From assembly GCF_009882945.1 (NCBI RefSeq), contig NZ_WTUY01000002.1, positions 436,927 through 500,926 on the forward strand: a DNA stretch of 64,000 nucleotides, written 5' to 3'. The translations under genes were made by a program, and so were the position numbers. This DNA comes from Alcanivorax sp. DP30. Its GTDB lineage: Bacteria; Pseudomonadota; Gammaproteobacteria; Pseudomonadales; Alcanivoracaceae. The notes below the pieces were generated by a model. The model made no database searches and was not told the DNA's origin. It saw only the letters and a program-made list of their open reading frames with translations. Position 1 is the stretch's first letter. Every line of letters starts with the position of its first letter. Shown piece after piece: positions 52,272 through 60,688 of this stretch.

Positions 52272-53648
52272 TTAGGGGCTGGCAGTGATCAACTCCCCCT
52301 GGCGCATGGTCACCAGTTCTTCGGCAGCCGTTGGATGAATTCCCACGGTGGCGTCGAAGTCTGCTTTGGTGGCGCCCATCTTGATGGCAACAGCGAAGCC
52401 CTGGGTAATCTCCGCAGCATCTTCACCCGCCATGTGCAAACCCACTACACGGTCGGAGACGTCATCCACGATGAGTTTGAGCATTGAACGCACCTGGCGG
52501 TCTCCCAGGGTGTAGCGCATGGGCCGGAAGTTGCTCTTGTACACCCGGATTGCGCCACATTGTGCCAGTGCCTCCTCCTGTGTCATCCCGACCGTACCGA
52601 TATTGGGGTGACTGAACACGGCGGTGGCAATGTTGCGATAATCCAGTGGCGCCTGTGGCTTATCCTTGCCATAGAGGTATGCAGCCAGCCACATGCCCTC
52701 GGCAAGTGCCACAGGCGTGAGCTGAAGACGGTCAGTCACATCACCCAGCGCAAACACCCCCCTGATACTGGTTTCATAGTGTTCGTCAACCTTGATGGCG
52801 CCACCGCTATTCAATACCGGCATACAGTCTTCGGCAAAGAGATTATCCAGCAACGGAACACGGCCAGTAGCGTAGAAGACTTCGTCAAATTCCAGCTGCT
52901 CACCTCTCTCGGTGAATACCTGCCGGGTGCCCCCTTCTCTTTCTAGTTCAATACGCGTCACCTCCGTATTGAATCGCAAGCTGATACCATGCGCAGCCAT
53001 CTGTTCAGCTACGAATTCGCGGATGTCGGCATCAAACCCCCGCAAGAATAGGCCACCGCGGTAAATCTGCGTAACCTCACAACCCAGCCCGTGAAGAATG
53101 CCGGCAAATTCGGTAGCGATGTAGCCCCCCCCCACCACAGCGACCCGAGCGGGTAACTGGTCGAGATAGAACAGATCGTCGGAAATTCTGACCAGTTCCT
53201 TGCCGGGAAAATCAGGGACAAACGGCTTGCCGCCGACTGCCACCAGTATCTTGTCGGTGGTGACCACTCTTTCGCCCACGGACACCCGCCCCGGCCCCTC
53301 TATACGACCGTGGCCTTCGATAATGGTGACACCGGCCTGGTCGAGAATTTTCTTGTAGATACCATTCAGGCGTTCAATTTCACGGCTTTTGTTCTCCCGC
53401 AAGGTAGGCCAGTCAAAATCCCAACTGTCTACGGAGTAGCCAAAATCCTTTGCCAGTGCGAATTCATCCGGAAAGTGGGCACCGTAGGAAAACAGCTTTT
53501 TCGGTACACATCCCACGTTGACACAGGTGCCGCCGAAGAACCGTTCTTCCACAATGGCAACGCGGGCGCCGTGTCCTGCGGCCATCCGTGCAGCACGCAC
53601 CCCACCAGAACCCGCGCCTATCACCACCAGATCAAATTCGTTACTCAC
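52272..53648 (-). CDS. gor: glutathione-disulfide reductase
   Basis: The 458-residue flavoprotein has the FAD fold LVVIGAGSGGVRAAR, the redox-active pair GGTCVNVGCVPKK (Cys42, Cys47), the NADPH fold VVGGGYIATEFAG, and the C-terminal HPTAAEELVTMR with the catalytic His. This is the NADPH-dependent Gor type with the normal length. The GTG start follows AAAGGAG. It regenerates reduced glutathione. Confidence 0.93.
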   Translation of the reverse strand: MSNEFDLVVIGAGSGGVRAARMAAGHGARVAIVEERFFGGTCVNVGCVPKKLFSYGAHFPDEFALAKDFGYSVDSWDFDWPTLRENKSREIERLNGIYKKILDQAGVTIIEGHGRIEGPGRVSVGERVVTTDKILVAVGGKPFVPDFPGKELVRISDDLFYLDQLPARVAVVGGGYIATEFAGILHGLGCEVTQIYRGGLFLRGFDADIREFVAEQMAAHGISLRFNTEVTRIELEREGGTRQVFTERGEQLEFDEVFYATGRVPLLDNLFAEDCMPVLNSGGAIKVDEHYETSIRGVFALGDVTDRLQLTPVALAEGMWLAAYLYGKDKPQAPLDYRNIATAVFSHPNIGTVGMTQEEALAQCGAIRVYKSNFRPMRYTLGDRQVRSMLKLIVDDVSDRVVGLHMAGEDAAEITQGFAVAIKMGATKADFDATVGIHPTAAEELVTMRQGELITASP

Positions 53649-53733
53649 TCGCTACTCCTTTCAAAACGGTTTTGCTCTATGGCGTTACAGCCAAAGGAAG
53701 GTAAGTGCATTGGATGCAGGCCGGCAAATTACG

Positions 53734-55302
53734 TTACGGCCGCCCTGTCTGCCAGCGCACCTTCACAGGCTGCTCGCTGGGGCGCCCATGCTCCAGATGG
53801 AAACCCGGCTGGACCACAGGCCACAGGTGATCAAGGGGAATCGACTCGCCGTTACTGCTTAACATACGGGCATGAAAACGCTTGAGCTGCCGGGGCTCTG
53901 TCACACCGCAGGAATGGGCGATGGTTTCCACTTCCTTGACAAGGTTATCGTGAAAATGTGCCACCCTTTGTGCCTTGTCTTCCGGCACAAGACCACGCTG
54001 CAGACGGGCATTGTGTGTGGTAACACCGGTTGGGCAGGTATTCTTGTTGCATTGCAGCGCCTGGATACAGCCCAGCGCGAACATGTAGCCGCGCGCAGAA
54101 ACACAGAAGTCAGCCCCAGCAGCAATGGCCCAGGCCACCATGCTCGGATTTATCAATTTACCGGATGCGATAACACGGATGCGATCCCTCAGGCCGTAGC
54201 CATCACGCAGATCCACGACCAGAGGCAGGGATTCAGCCAGATAGAGGCCCACATCATCCATTAATGACATGGGTGCAGCACCGGTGCCGCCGTCTCCGCT
54301 GTCAATGGTAATGAAGTCAGGAGCCGATTCCAGCCCCCGGTCATGGATCGCCAGAAACAGATCTTCCAGCCAGCCCCAGGCCCCCAACACAAGCTTGATC
54401 CCCGTGGGCTTGCCGGTCACCGTTCTTACCCTATGAACAAGATCAAGCAGGGATTCCGCATCATTCACCTCCGGTTGCCCATTGGGACTGATCGACGCTT
54501 CTCCGGGGGGAATGCCACGAATCGCCGCAATTTCCTTCGTTACCTTTCCCGCCGGCAGGATGCCGCCCTTACCCGGTTTTGCGCCCTGGCTGAGCTTGAT
54601 CTCGAACATCTTTACCTGTTGATGGGATGCCACTTCCCGGAGCTTGCCATCATCCAGTTCCCCGTGCTCGTCACGAACCCCATAACGGGCTGTCCCGATC
54701 TGGAAAACGATGTCACACCCTCCCTCAAGATGATAAGGCGACAACCCGCCCTCCCCGGTGTTCATCCAGCAGTTAGCCATGGCCGCCCCTTTCGATAGTG
54801 CCTGAACCGCCGGCTTCGAAAGTGCCCCGTAGCTCATGCCTGAAATATTGAAAATACTGCGCGCCACGTAGGGCTGCTCACAATGGGGGCCGACCATGAT
54901 AGGTAGCGTCTCGGCAGCATTGCGTTCAAGCGTTGGATAGGGGCAATTCATGAAGATAACCCGTCCTGCCCCGATTTGTTTGGTTGAGCCGAATGCGGAG
55001 GTATTGCTCAAATTCTTGGCCGCACGATACACCCAGCTGCGCTGAGCACGATTGAAAGGTAGCTCCTCGCGATCCATGGCAAAGAAATACTGGCGGAAAA
55101 ACTCGCCAATATGCTCAAAGAAATAGCGAAAACGCCCGATCAGGGGAAAATTACGCCGGATAGCATGCTTTTTCTGGAAGAAACGATCCTGGACCCATAG
55201 CCCCGCGGCGACCAACATCAGCAGCAGGACCAGCACAAGAAACCCCAGTGCCAGCCAGGCGATAATGCCCGTCAACCAGGGCTGTAGTTGTTCCGGGAAC
55301 AT
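53734..55302 (-). CDS. glutamate-synthase-like FMN-binding membrane protein
   Basis: The 522-residue protein has one N-terminal membrane helix (LGFLVLVLLLMLVAAGL), then the GltB synthase domain: SKPAVQALSKGAAMANCWMN, GAKPGKGGILPAGKVT, FITIDSGDGGTGAAPM and the Cys cluster CIQALQCNKNTCPTG for a 3Fe-4S centre. It lacks the glutaminase domain. The reaction is not established; such single-chain proteins are common in bacteria. AAGGAG lies before the ATG. Confidence 0.85.
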   Translation of the reverse strand: MFPEQLQPWLTGIIAWLALGFLVLVLLLMLVAAGLWVQDRFFQKKHAIRRNFPLIGRFRYFFEHIGEFFRQYFFAMDREELPFNRAQRSWVYRAAKNLSNTSAFGSTKQIGAGRVIFMNCPYPTLERNAAETLPIMVGPHCEQPYVARSIFNISGMSYGALSKPAVQALSKGAAMANCWMNTGEGGLSPYHLEGGCDIVFQIGTARYGVRDEHGELDDGKLREVASHQQVKMFEIKLSQGAKPGKGGILPAGKVTKEIAAIRGIPPGEASISPNGQPEVNDAESLLDLVHRVRTVTGKPTGIKLVLGAWGWLEDLFLAIHDRGLESAPDFITIDSGDGGTGAAPMSLMDDVGLYLAESLPLVVDLRDGYGLRDRIRVIASGKLINPSMVAWAIAAGADFCVSARGYMFALGCIQALQCNKNTCPTGVTTHNARLQRGLVPEDKAQRVAHFHDNLVKEVETIAHSCGVTEPRQLKRFHARMLSSNGESIPLDHLWPVVQPGFHLEHGRPSEQPVKVRWQTGRP

Positions 55303-55544
55303 ACACTCTCCTTGTCGTGTTTTGCCAAAAACGCGTCAGGTCTTGGGCCTCAGAGGCGCAGCGAGTATGATGGTAGGCCGTCTGTGCATACGCTGGCCCT
55401 GACATCATGCCATTTTATCGGGTATGACTCGGCCATCAATGACACACCGGCTAGTATTGGGGGAATCGCCCAGTTTCCTGCGTGGCGATAGCACACAATA
55501 AAAGGCCAGCCACATCGGCCACCAATAATCGGGTACGACATCAC

Positions 55545-56183
55545 ATGAACAAGCGCGCTCTGCTGGCGCTGCTGGTCAGCGGAATCCTCGGGTTTACAGG
55601 CTCGGTCTGCGCAAGCGATATCTATAAATATCGCGCCGCGGACGGCACGATCCTGTTTACCGATCAGCCGCAGGAGCGGGTTGGCCGGGACCATACCCTG
55701 TTGTCGGTGCGCAAAGGCTGGAGCTATACCCCCCGTGCGCTCACCTCGCAGGAACGCGACCGCTATGACAGCATGATCTCCCAGGCGGCGTCACAATTCG
55801 ATGTGGAACCCGCGCTGATCAAGGCGGTCATCCACGCCGAATCCCTGTTCGACCCCAGAGCCGTATCACGGGTTGGCGCCCAGGGCCTGATGCAGTTAAT
55901 GCCCGAAACAGCCACCTCTCTGAACGTCAGCAACCCCTTCGATGCCCGCCAGAATATTCTGGGTGGCACCCGCTTTATCGCCTACCTGAAAGGCAAGTTC
56001 AGCCAGCTTGATGAGATCCTGGCCGCCTACAATGCCGGCGAAGGCAATGTACGCCGCTACGGTGGCATTCCTCCCTTCAAGGAAACCCAGGCATACGTGC
56101 GCAAGGTGAAGCAGCTCAAGCAGCGCTATGCCGGGCACTTCTCAAAAGGCATGGGCGAAGAAGAAGTCGTCGCGGCGCGCTAG
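55545..56183 (+). CDS. lytic transglycosylase (Slt-like) with N-terminal DUF4124 segment
   Basis: The 212-residue secreted protein has a signal peptide (GSVCAS), a DUF4124-like strand set (DIYKYRAADGTILFTDQP) and a C-terminal lysozyme-like domain with HAESLFDPRAVSR (catalytic Glu), GAQGLMQLMPETA and AAYNAGEGNVRRYGG. It cuts peptidoglycan. The ATG at 55545 is chosen over a frame starting 21 codons upstream because the signal peptide follows immediately. Confidence 0.92.
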   Translation: MNKRALLALLVSGILGFTGSVCASDIYKYRAADGTILFTDQPQERVGRDHTLLSVRKGWSYTPRALTSQERDRYDSMISQAASQFDVEPALIKAVIHAESLFDPRAVSRVGAQGLMQLMPETATSLNVSNPFDARQNILGGTRFIAYLKGKFSQLDEILAAYNAGEGNVRRYGGIPPFKETQAYVRKVKQLKQRYAGHFSKGMGEEEVVAAR

Positions 56184-56195
56184 GCCAGCCATGAT

Positions 56196-56272
56196 GAGCT
56201 TCGAGCTAATAGAATCCTGACAAGACCACTACCCGATTCTGTTTCGATTTTCGTAGCTCGTAGCTCGTAGCT
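56196..56272. repeat. GAGCTTCGAGCT-type repeat and CGTAGCT tandem array
   Basis: GAGCTTCGAGCT at 56196-56207 and three tandem copies of CGTAGCT at 56252-56272 face each other around a 44-nt spacer. The minus-strand reading CTACGAAAATCG resembles the TTCGAAAATC next to the repeat at 52093. It is located just after the transglycosylase gene. Confidence 0.55.
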
Positions 56273-56282
56273 GTAACTGATT

Positions 56283-56579
56283 TTATGCCTCCACTCCCAG
56301 CCACGGGCCGTCATAATCAATCCGGTACTGCTCAATGCGGTAACTGTTGGTCAGGCACTGCCCTGTGCGCAGGGAAAACTCCATGCCATGCCCCGGGCAA
56401 CGCAGTTGGTTGCCGGACACGGTACAACGGTCGAGAGGAAAATCCGCATGGGGGCAGCGGCGCTGGATCAACCAGCTCTGGCCATCCTCATGGATCAACA
56501 ACAATTCTTCCCTACCCACCCTGACAGGCATTCGCAGCCCGTCATAGAGATCCATGGTGCGCACCAGACGATGAAACAT
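56283..56579 (-). CDS. small Rieske [2Fe-2S] protein
   Basis: The 98-residue protein consists of little more than the Rieske fold, with the cluster ligands CPHADFPL and CPGHGMEF (Cys-x-His, Cys-x2-His). It would carry one electron to an oxygenase or act as a nitrite-reductase small-subunit-like carrier. It is a stand-alone gene with no oxygenase next to it. The ATG is at 56579. Confidence 0.85.
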   Translation of the reverse strand: MFHRLVRTMDLYDGLRMPVRVGREELLLIHEDGQSWLIQRRCPHADFPLDRCTVSGNQLRCPGHGMEFSLRTGQCLTNSYRIEQYRIDYDGPWLGVEA

Positions 56580-56618
56580 GCTCCACCCTCACCTTCGCAA
56601 TCTGTGCTCAAACATTGC

Positions 56619-56642
56619 TGCGGGAGCTTGCTTGCAGGCGAA
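56619..56642 (+). repeat. REP-like element
   Basis: A copy of the REP family (TGCGGGAGCTTGCTTGCAGG...) lies between the Rieske gene and the ppsA terminator. It is single, without an inverted mate. Confidence 0.75.
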
Positions 56643-56700
56643 TGATGCAACCCGCTTACTTGCAAGAAAACACCGGCAGCAATCCCTGAATGGCCACAAC

Positions 56701-56730
56701 GTAAAAAGCCCGCAGAAGCGGGCTTTTTAC
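56701..56730. terminator. intrinsic terminator after ppsA
   Basis: The stem AAAAAGCCCGC pairs with GCGGGCTTTTT across a 4-nt AGAA loop, with GT/AC closing pairs beyond. On the minus strand a T-run ends the stem, so it terminates ppsA; it can also work in the other direction. Confidence 0.9.
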
Positions 56731-56767
56731 TGTGCGATGAAGCACGGGGCGGGTCAAGCGTGGCGAG

Positions 56768-59140
56768 TTACTCGCCGTGCGTTTCCGCCAAGTAGAACCA
56801 GGTATCCAGAACCGAATCCGGGTTCAGGGACACAGAGGAAATCCCCTGCTCCATGAGCCACTTGGCAAGATCAGGATGATCCGACGGGCCCTGCCCACAG
56901 ATACCGATGTACTTACCCTCGGCATTACAGGCATCGATGGCCATCTTCAACAGCTTCTTCACCGCCGGGTCACGCTCATCGAACAGGTGACTAACAATAC
57001 CGGAGTCACGGTCAAGACCCAGGGTCAGCTGGGTCAGGTCATTGGAACCGATAGAGAAACCGTCGAAGTGCTGCAGGAAGTCTTCCGCCAGCAGGGCATT
57101 GGTGGGCAGCTCACACATCATGATGACGCGCAGGCCGTTCTCACCACGCTTGAGGCCGTTTTTGCCCAGCAGATCGATTACTTGCTCCGCTTCACCAACG
57201 GTACGCACGAAGGGCACCATCAGTTCCACGTTGGTGAAGCCCATCTCGTCGCGCACTTTCTTCATGGCGCGGCATTCCAGCTCAAAGCAGTCGCGGAAGT
57301 TTTCGCTGATGTAACGGCTGGCACCGCGGAAGCCCAGCATGGGGTTTTCTTCTTCCGGCTCGTAGTGCTTGCCGCCAATCAGGTTGGCATATTCGTTGGA
57401 TTTGAAGTCAGACAAACGAACGATGACCTTCTCCGGGTAGAATGCGGCGGCCAGGGTAGAGACCCCCTCCACCAGCTTCTCTACATAGAAGTCCACCGGA
57501 TCGCCGTAGCCAGCGACACGCTTGTCGATGTTCTGCTTGATGTCCTGGGGCATGGTGTCGTAGTTCAACAGCGCCTTCGGGTGCACACCGATCATGCGGT
57601 TGATGATGAACTCAAGACGCGCCAGGCCCACACCCTGGTTCGGCAGGCCAGCGAAATCGAAGGCCCGGTCCGGGTTGCCCACGTTCATCATGATCTTGAA
57701 CGGCAGTTTGGGCATGGACTCGATGGAGTTGCGCTGTACATCAAAGTCCAGCTTGCCTTCATAGATGTTGCCGGTGTCACCTTCCGCACAGGACGCGGTC
57801 ACTTCCATACCGTCCTTGAGGACATCGGTGGCATCGCCACAACCCACAATCGCAGGCACACCCAGCTCGCGGGCGATAATCGCAGCGTGACAGGTACGAC
57901 CACCGCGGTTGGTGACGATGGCAGCCGCACGCTTCATGACCGGCTCCCAATCCGGGTCGGTCATGTCGGTAACCAACACATCACCAGGCTGGACCTTGTC
58001 CATTTCCTTGATGCTGTGCACGACACGGACCACACCGGCACCGATACGCTGACCGATAGAGCGACCTTCCACCAGCACCTTGCCGGTTTGCTTGAGCAGG
58101 TAACGCTCCATCACGTTGGCATCGGAACGACTTTTCACGGTTTCCGGACGGGCCTGTACGATGTACAACTTGCCATCGTCACCGTCCAGCGCCCACTCGA
58201 TATCCATGGGCATGCCATAGTGCTTCTCAATCTCGATGGCCTGACGAGCCAGGTTCTCTACCTGCTCGTCAGTGAGGCAGAAGGTCATGCGATCATCACG
58301 ATCCACATCAACGATCTCCACAGACTTGCCGGCAGTGGCTTCCGCGCCGTAGATCATCTTCTGCATCTTGCTGCCCAGGTTGCGACGCAGCACGGCAGGC
58401 TTGTTGTTCACCAGAGTGTTCTTGTGAACATAGAATTCGTCCGGGTTAACCGCACCCTGAACCACCATTTCACCCAGACCGTAGGACGCGGTAATGAAGA
58501 CCACATCACGGAAGCCGGATTCGGTATCCATGGAGAACATCACGCCGGCGGCACCGGTTTCAGAGCGAACCATGCGCTGAATACCCGCAGACAGAGCAAC
58601 CAGCTTGTGGTCAAAGCCCTGGTGTACCCGGTAGCTGATGGCACGGTCATTGAACAGGGAGGCGAACACCTCTTTGACGGCGATCATTACGCTATCGATA
58701 CCACGGATGTTCAGGAAGGTTTCCTGCTGGCCAGCAAAGGAAGCATCCGGCAGATCTTCTGCGGTCGCAGAGGAACGTACCGCCACCGGCAGGTCGGCAT
58801 TGCCTTCGCCGATCTGCACGTAGGCCTCACGGATCGCCTCTTCCAGCGCAGGCTGGAACGGTGCATCGATGACCCACTGGCGAATTTCCTCACCGGTCTT
58901 GGCCAGGGCATTCACGTCCTCGACATCCAGCGCGGTCAACGCGTCGTTGATACGCTGTGTCAGGTTGTTGTGCTCGAGGAACTCACGGAAGGCTTCAGCA
59001 GTGGTCGCGAAGCCGCCGGGAACGGAGACACCCGCTGCCGACAGATTGCTGATCATTTCGCCCAGGGAGGCATTCTTGCCGCCAACGTGCTCTACGTCGT
59101 CCTTCCCCAGATCCTGAAACCAGACTACATATTCCGCCAA
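56768..59140 (-). CDS. ppsA: phosphoenolpyruvate synthase
   Basis: The 790-residue enzyme makes PEP from pyruvate and ATP (AMP plus Pi as products), essential for growth on organic acids or alkanes. It has the N-terminal ATP-grasp ([31 protein letters not shown]), the phosphohistidine [15 protein letters not shown] and the PEP-binding barrel ending [19 protein letters not shown] start at a TTG at 59140 with AAGGAG 6 nt before it, giving the family length. The upstream frame to 59212 lacks any ribosome site. It is divergent from ppsR. Confidence 0.95.
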   Translation of the reverse strand: MAEYVVWFQDLGKDDVEHVGGKNASLGEMISNLSAAGVSVPGGFATTAEAFREFLEHNNLTQRINDALTALDVEDVNALAKTGEEIRQWVIDAPFQPALEEAIREAYVQIGEGNADLPVAVRSSATAEDLPDASFAGQQETFLNIRGIDSVMIAVKEVFASLFNDRAISYRVHQGFDHKLVALSAGIQRMVRSETGAAGVMFSMDTESGFRDVVFITASYGLGEMVVQGAVNPDEFYVHKNTLVNNKPAVLRRNLGSKMQKMIYGAEATAGKSVEIVDVDRDDRMTFCLTDEQVENLARQAIEIEKHYGMPMDIEWALDGDDGKLYIVQARPETVKSRSDANVMERYLLKQTGKVLVEGRSIGQRIGAGVVRVVHSIKEMDKVQPGDVLVTDMTDPDWEPVMKRAAAIVTNRGGRTCHAAIIARELGVPAIVGCGDATDVLKDGMEVTASCAEGDTGNIYEGKLDFDVQRNSIESMPKLPFKIMMNVGNPDRAFDFAGLPNQGVGLARLEFIINRMIGVHPKALLNYDTMPQDIKQNIDKRVAGYGDPVDFYVEKLVEGVSTLAAAFYPEKVIVRLSDFKSNEYANLIGGKHYEPEEENPMLGFRGASRYISENFRDCFELECRAMKKVRDEMGFTNVELMVPFVRTVGEAEQVIDLLGKNGLKRGENGLRVIMMCELPTNALLAEDFLQHFDGFSIGSNDLTQLTLGLDRDSGIVSHLFDERDPAVKKLLKMAIDACNAEGKYIGICGQGPSDHPDLAKWLMEQGISSVSLNPDSVLDTWFYLAETHGE

Positions 59141-59677
59141 GGTCGTCTCCTTAAATACGTTATACCGGGTAAATCCTGATGGCGCGGAAGCTGCCGAATC
59201 CGCACTGCCCAAGGCGTTCAGCGCCTTATTCGGGCTTGCTACACGGCAATGACCGGCGTTGCCGGATCAAATCGAGCCGACATTCTACTCAAAACCGTCA
59301 CGCTTTGCCTGCCCTTCACGCGAAAATGCACCCGACTTTCGGCCAGCAATGGCCCTTTCATACTGGCCAGTCACTTTAAACGCCCTATCCCATTGAATTT
59401 ACAAGGATAATAGTCAGGTTACGGAAGGTCGCGGAGTGTAAAGCCATCCCCCCGCCAGGACAACGGCCAATTTCCTCAAAATGACCGTCATTTCGGTGGC
59501 ATACGTCGTGCGGAGACACTAGACTGCCATGACAAAACAACGACTTAGCCTCGCACCTGGCCTGACCAATGCCCCTGTGGGAGCTTGCCTGCAAGCGATT
59601 CGCCTGAAACTCGTGGGTCAATGTCACGCCATCCCAAGGCCAAGTCGCCATAAAAGACAGACCACAGCGAACCCATC
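59141..59677. other. 537-nt divergent region between ppsA and ppsR, with a REP element
   Basis: This stretch holds the two leader regions and a REP copy at 59576-59600 (TGTGGGAGCTTGCCTGCAAG...). I see no gene or clear operator. The REP copy has a TGCAAGC/GCTTGCC core like the others. Confidence 0.6.
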
Positions 59678-60496
59678 ATGACCCGAACAGCCTTCTATCT
59701 TTCCGACGGTACCGGCATCACCGCAGAAACCCTGGGCCACAGCATGCTCAGCCAGTTTGGCGGTATCGATTTCCTGCAAGTCACCCTGCCCTTCGTGCAG
59801 TCAGATCAGCAAACCCGGGAAGCCGTAGAGAAGATCAACAAGGCCTTCGACCAGGATGGCGCCAAGCCCATTGTGTTCTCAACCCTGGTCAACAGCGAAC
59901 ACCGCGAGATTCTGCACGGCTGCAAAGGCATGGTGCTGGACCTGTTCGGCGCCTTCCTGAACCCGCTGGAAGCAGAACTGGGCATGCGCTCCAGCCACAA
60001 GATCAACCAGAGTCACGCCATTCGCGATGCCGAGTCCTACCGGATTCGCATCAACGCCGTCCACTTTGCGCTGGATAACGATGATGGCGCACGCACCCGC
60101 CATTATGACCAGGCCGATATCATCATGATCGGCGTATCCCGCTCCGGAAAAACGCCCACCAGCCTTTACCTGGCCCTGCAATTCGGCCTTTTTGCCGCCA
60201 ACTACCCACTCACAGAAGATGATTTCGACGATCTTCGCCTGCCCAAGGCGTTGCAGGAGCACAAGAGCAAACTGTTCGGCCTGACCATCAACGCCGAACG
60301 CCTCAGCGCCATCCGCAGCGAACGCAAGGCCAACAGCCGCTATGCCTCACTGCGTCAGTGCGACATGGAACTGCGCGCCCTGGAAGCCATGTATAACAAG
60401 CACAATATCCCGTACCTGGATGCGACCGAGCTGTCGATTGAGGAGATCAGTACGCGGGTGTTGGCGATGAAGGGGTTGAAGCGGCGGCTGCAGTAG
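59678..60496 (+). CDS. ppsR: phosphoenolpyruvate synthase regulatory protein (PSRP)
   Basis: The 272-residue DUF299 protein starts MTRTAFYLSDGTGITAETLG and has the P-loop-like GVSRSGKTPTSLYLA. PpsR is an ADP-dependent kinase and Pi-dependent phosphorylase that switches PEP synthase off and on by phosphorylating it next to the catalytic His. Its position divergent from ppsA matches the conserved pairing. Confidence 0.95.
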   Translation: MTRTAFYLSDGTGITAETLGHSMLSQFGGIDFLQVTLPFVQSDQQTREAVEKINKAFDQDGAKPIVFSTLVNSEHREILHGCKGMVLDLFGAFLNPLEAELGMRSSHKINQSHAIRDAESYRIRINAVHFALDNDDGARTRHYDQADIIMIGVSRSGKTPTSLYLALQFGLFAANYPLTEDDFDDLRLPKALQEHKSKLFGLTINAERLSAIRSERKANSRYASLRQCDMELRALEAMYNKHNIPYLDATELSIEEISTRVLAMKGLKRRLQ

Positions 60497-60538
60497 CAGG
60501 TAATTACTTCGAATTTGCTCGCACACGCCCAAGGTCTA

Positions 60539-60561
60539 TGTTGGAGCGTGCTTGCACGCAA
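60539..60561 (+). repeat. REP-like element
   Basis: TGTTGGAGCGTGCTTGCACG... is a near-copy of the 10845 element, one base different in the first six. It lies in the 192-nt gap between ppsR and the surface protein gene; the rest of the gap shows nothing clear. Confidence 0.75.
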
Positions 60562-60688
60562 AGGGGCCAACACCCACAACAGATCAATAACTGGGAAATG
60601 GGAGACGAGACGCCGAAGGATGCTTATGACGAAAAACCCTTAGTCATCCCCTCCGCCCAGAAGACAGGGGAGCGTCAAGGGAAAATAA

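Noticed and set aside
56777-59179. An 800-codon open frame on the plus strand opposite ppsA
   Set aside because: It is the exact antisense of a well-conserved enzyme with all catalytic motifs; long antisense frames arise from codon bias in GC-rich genes.
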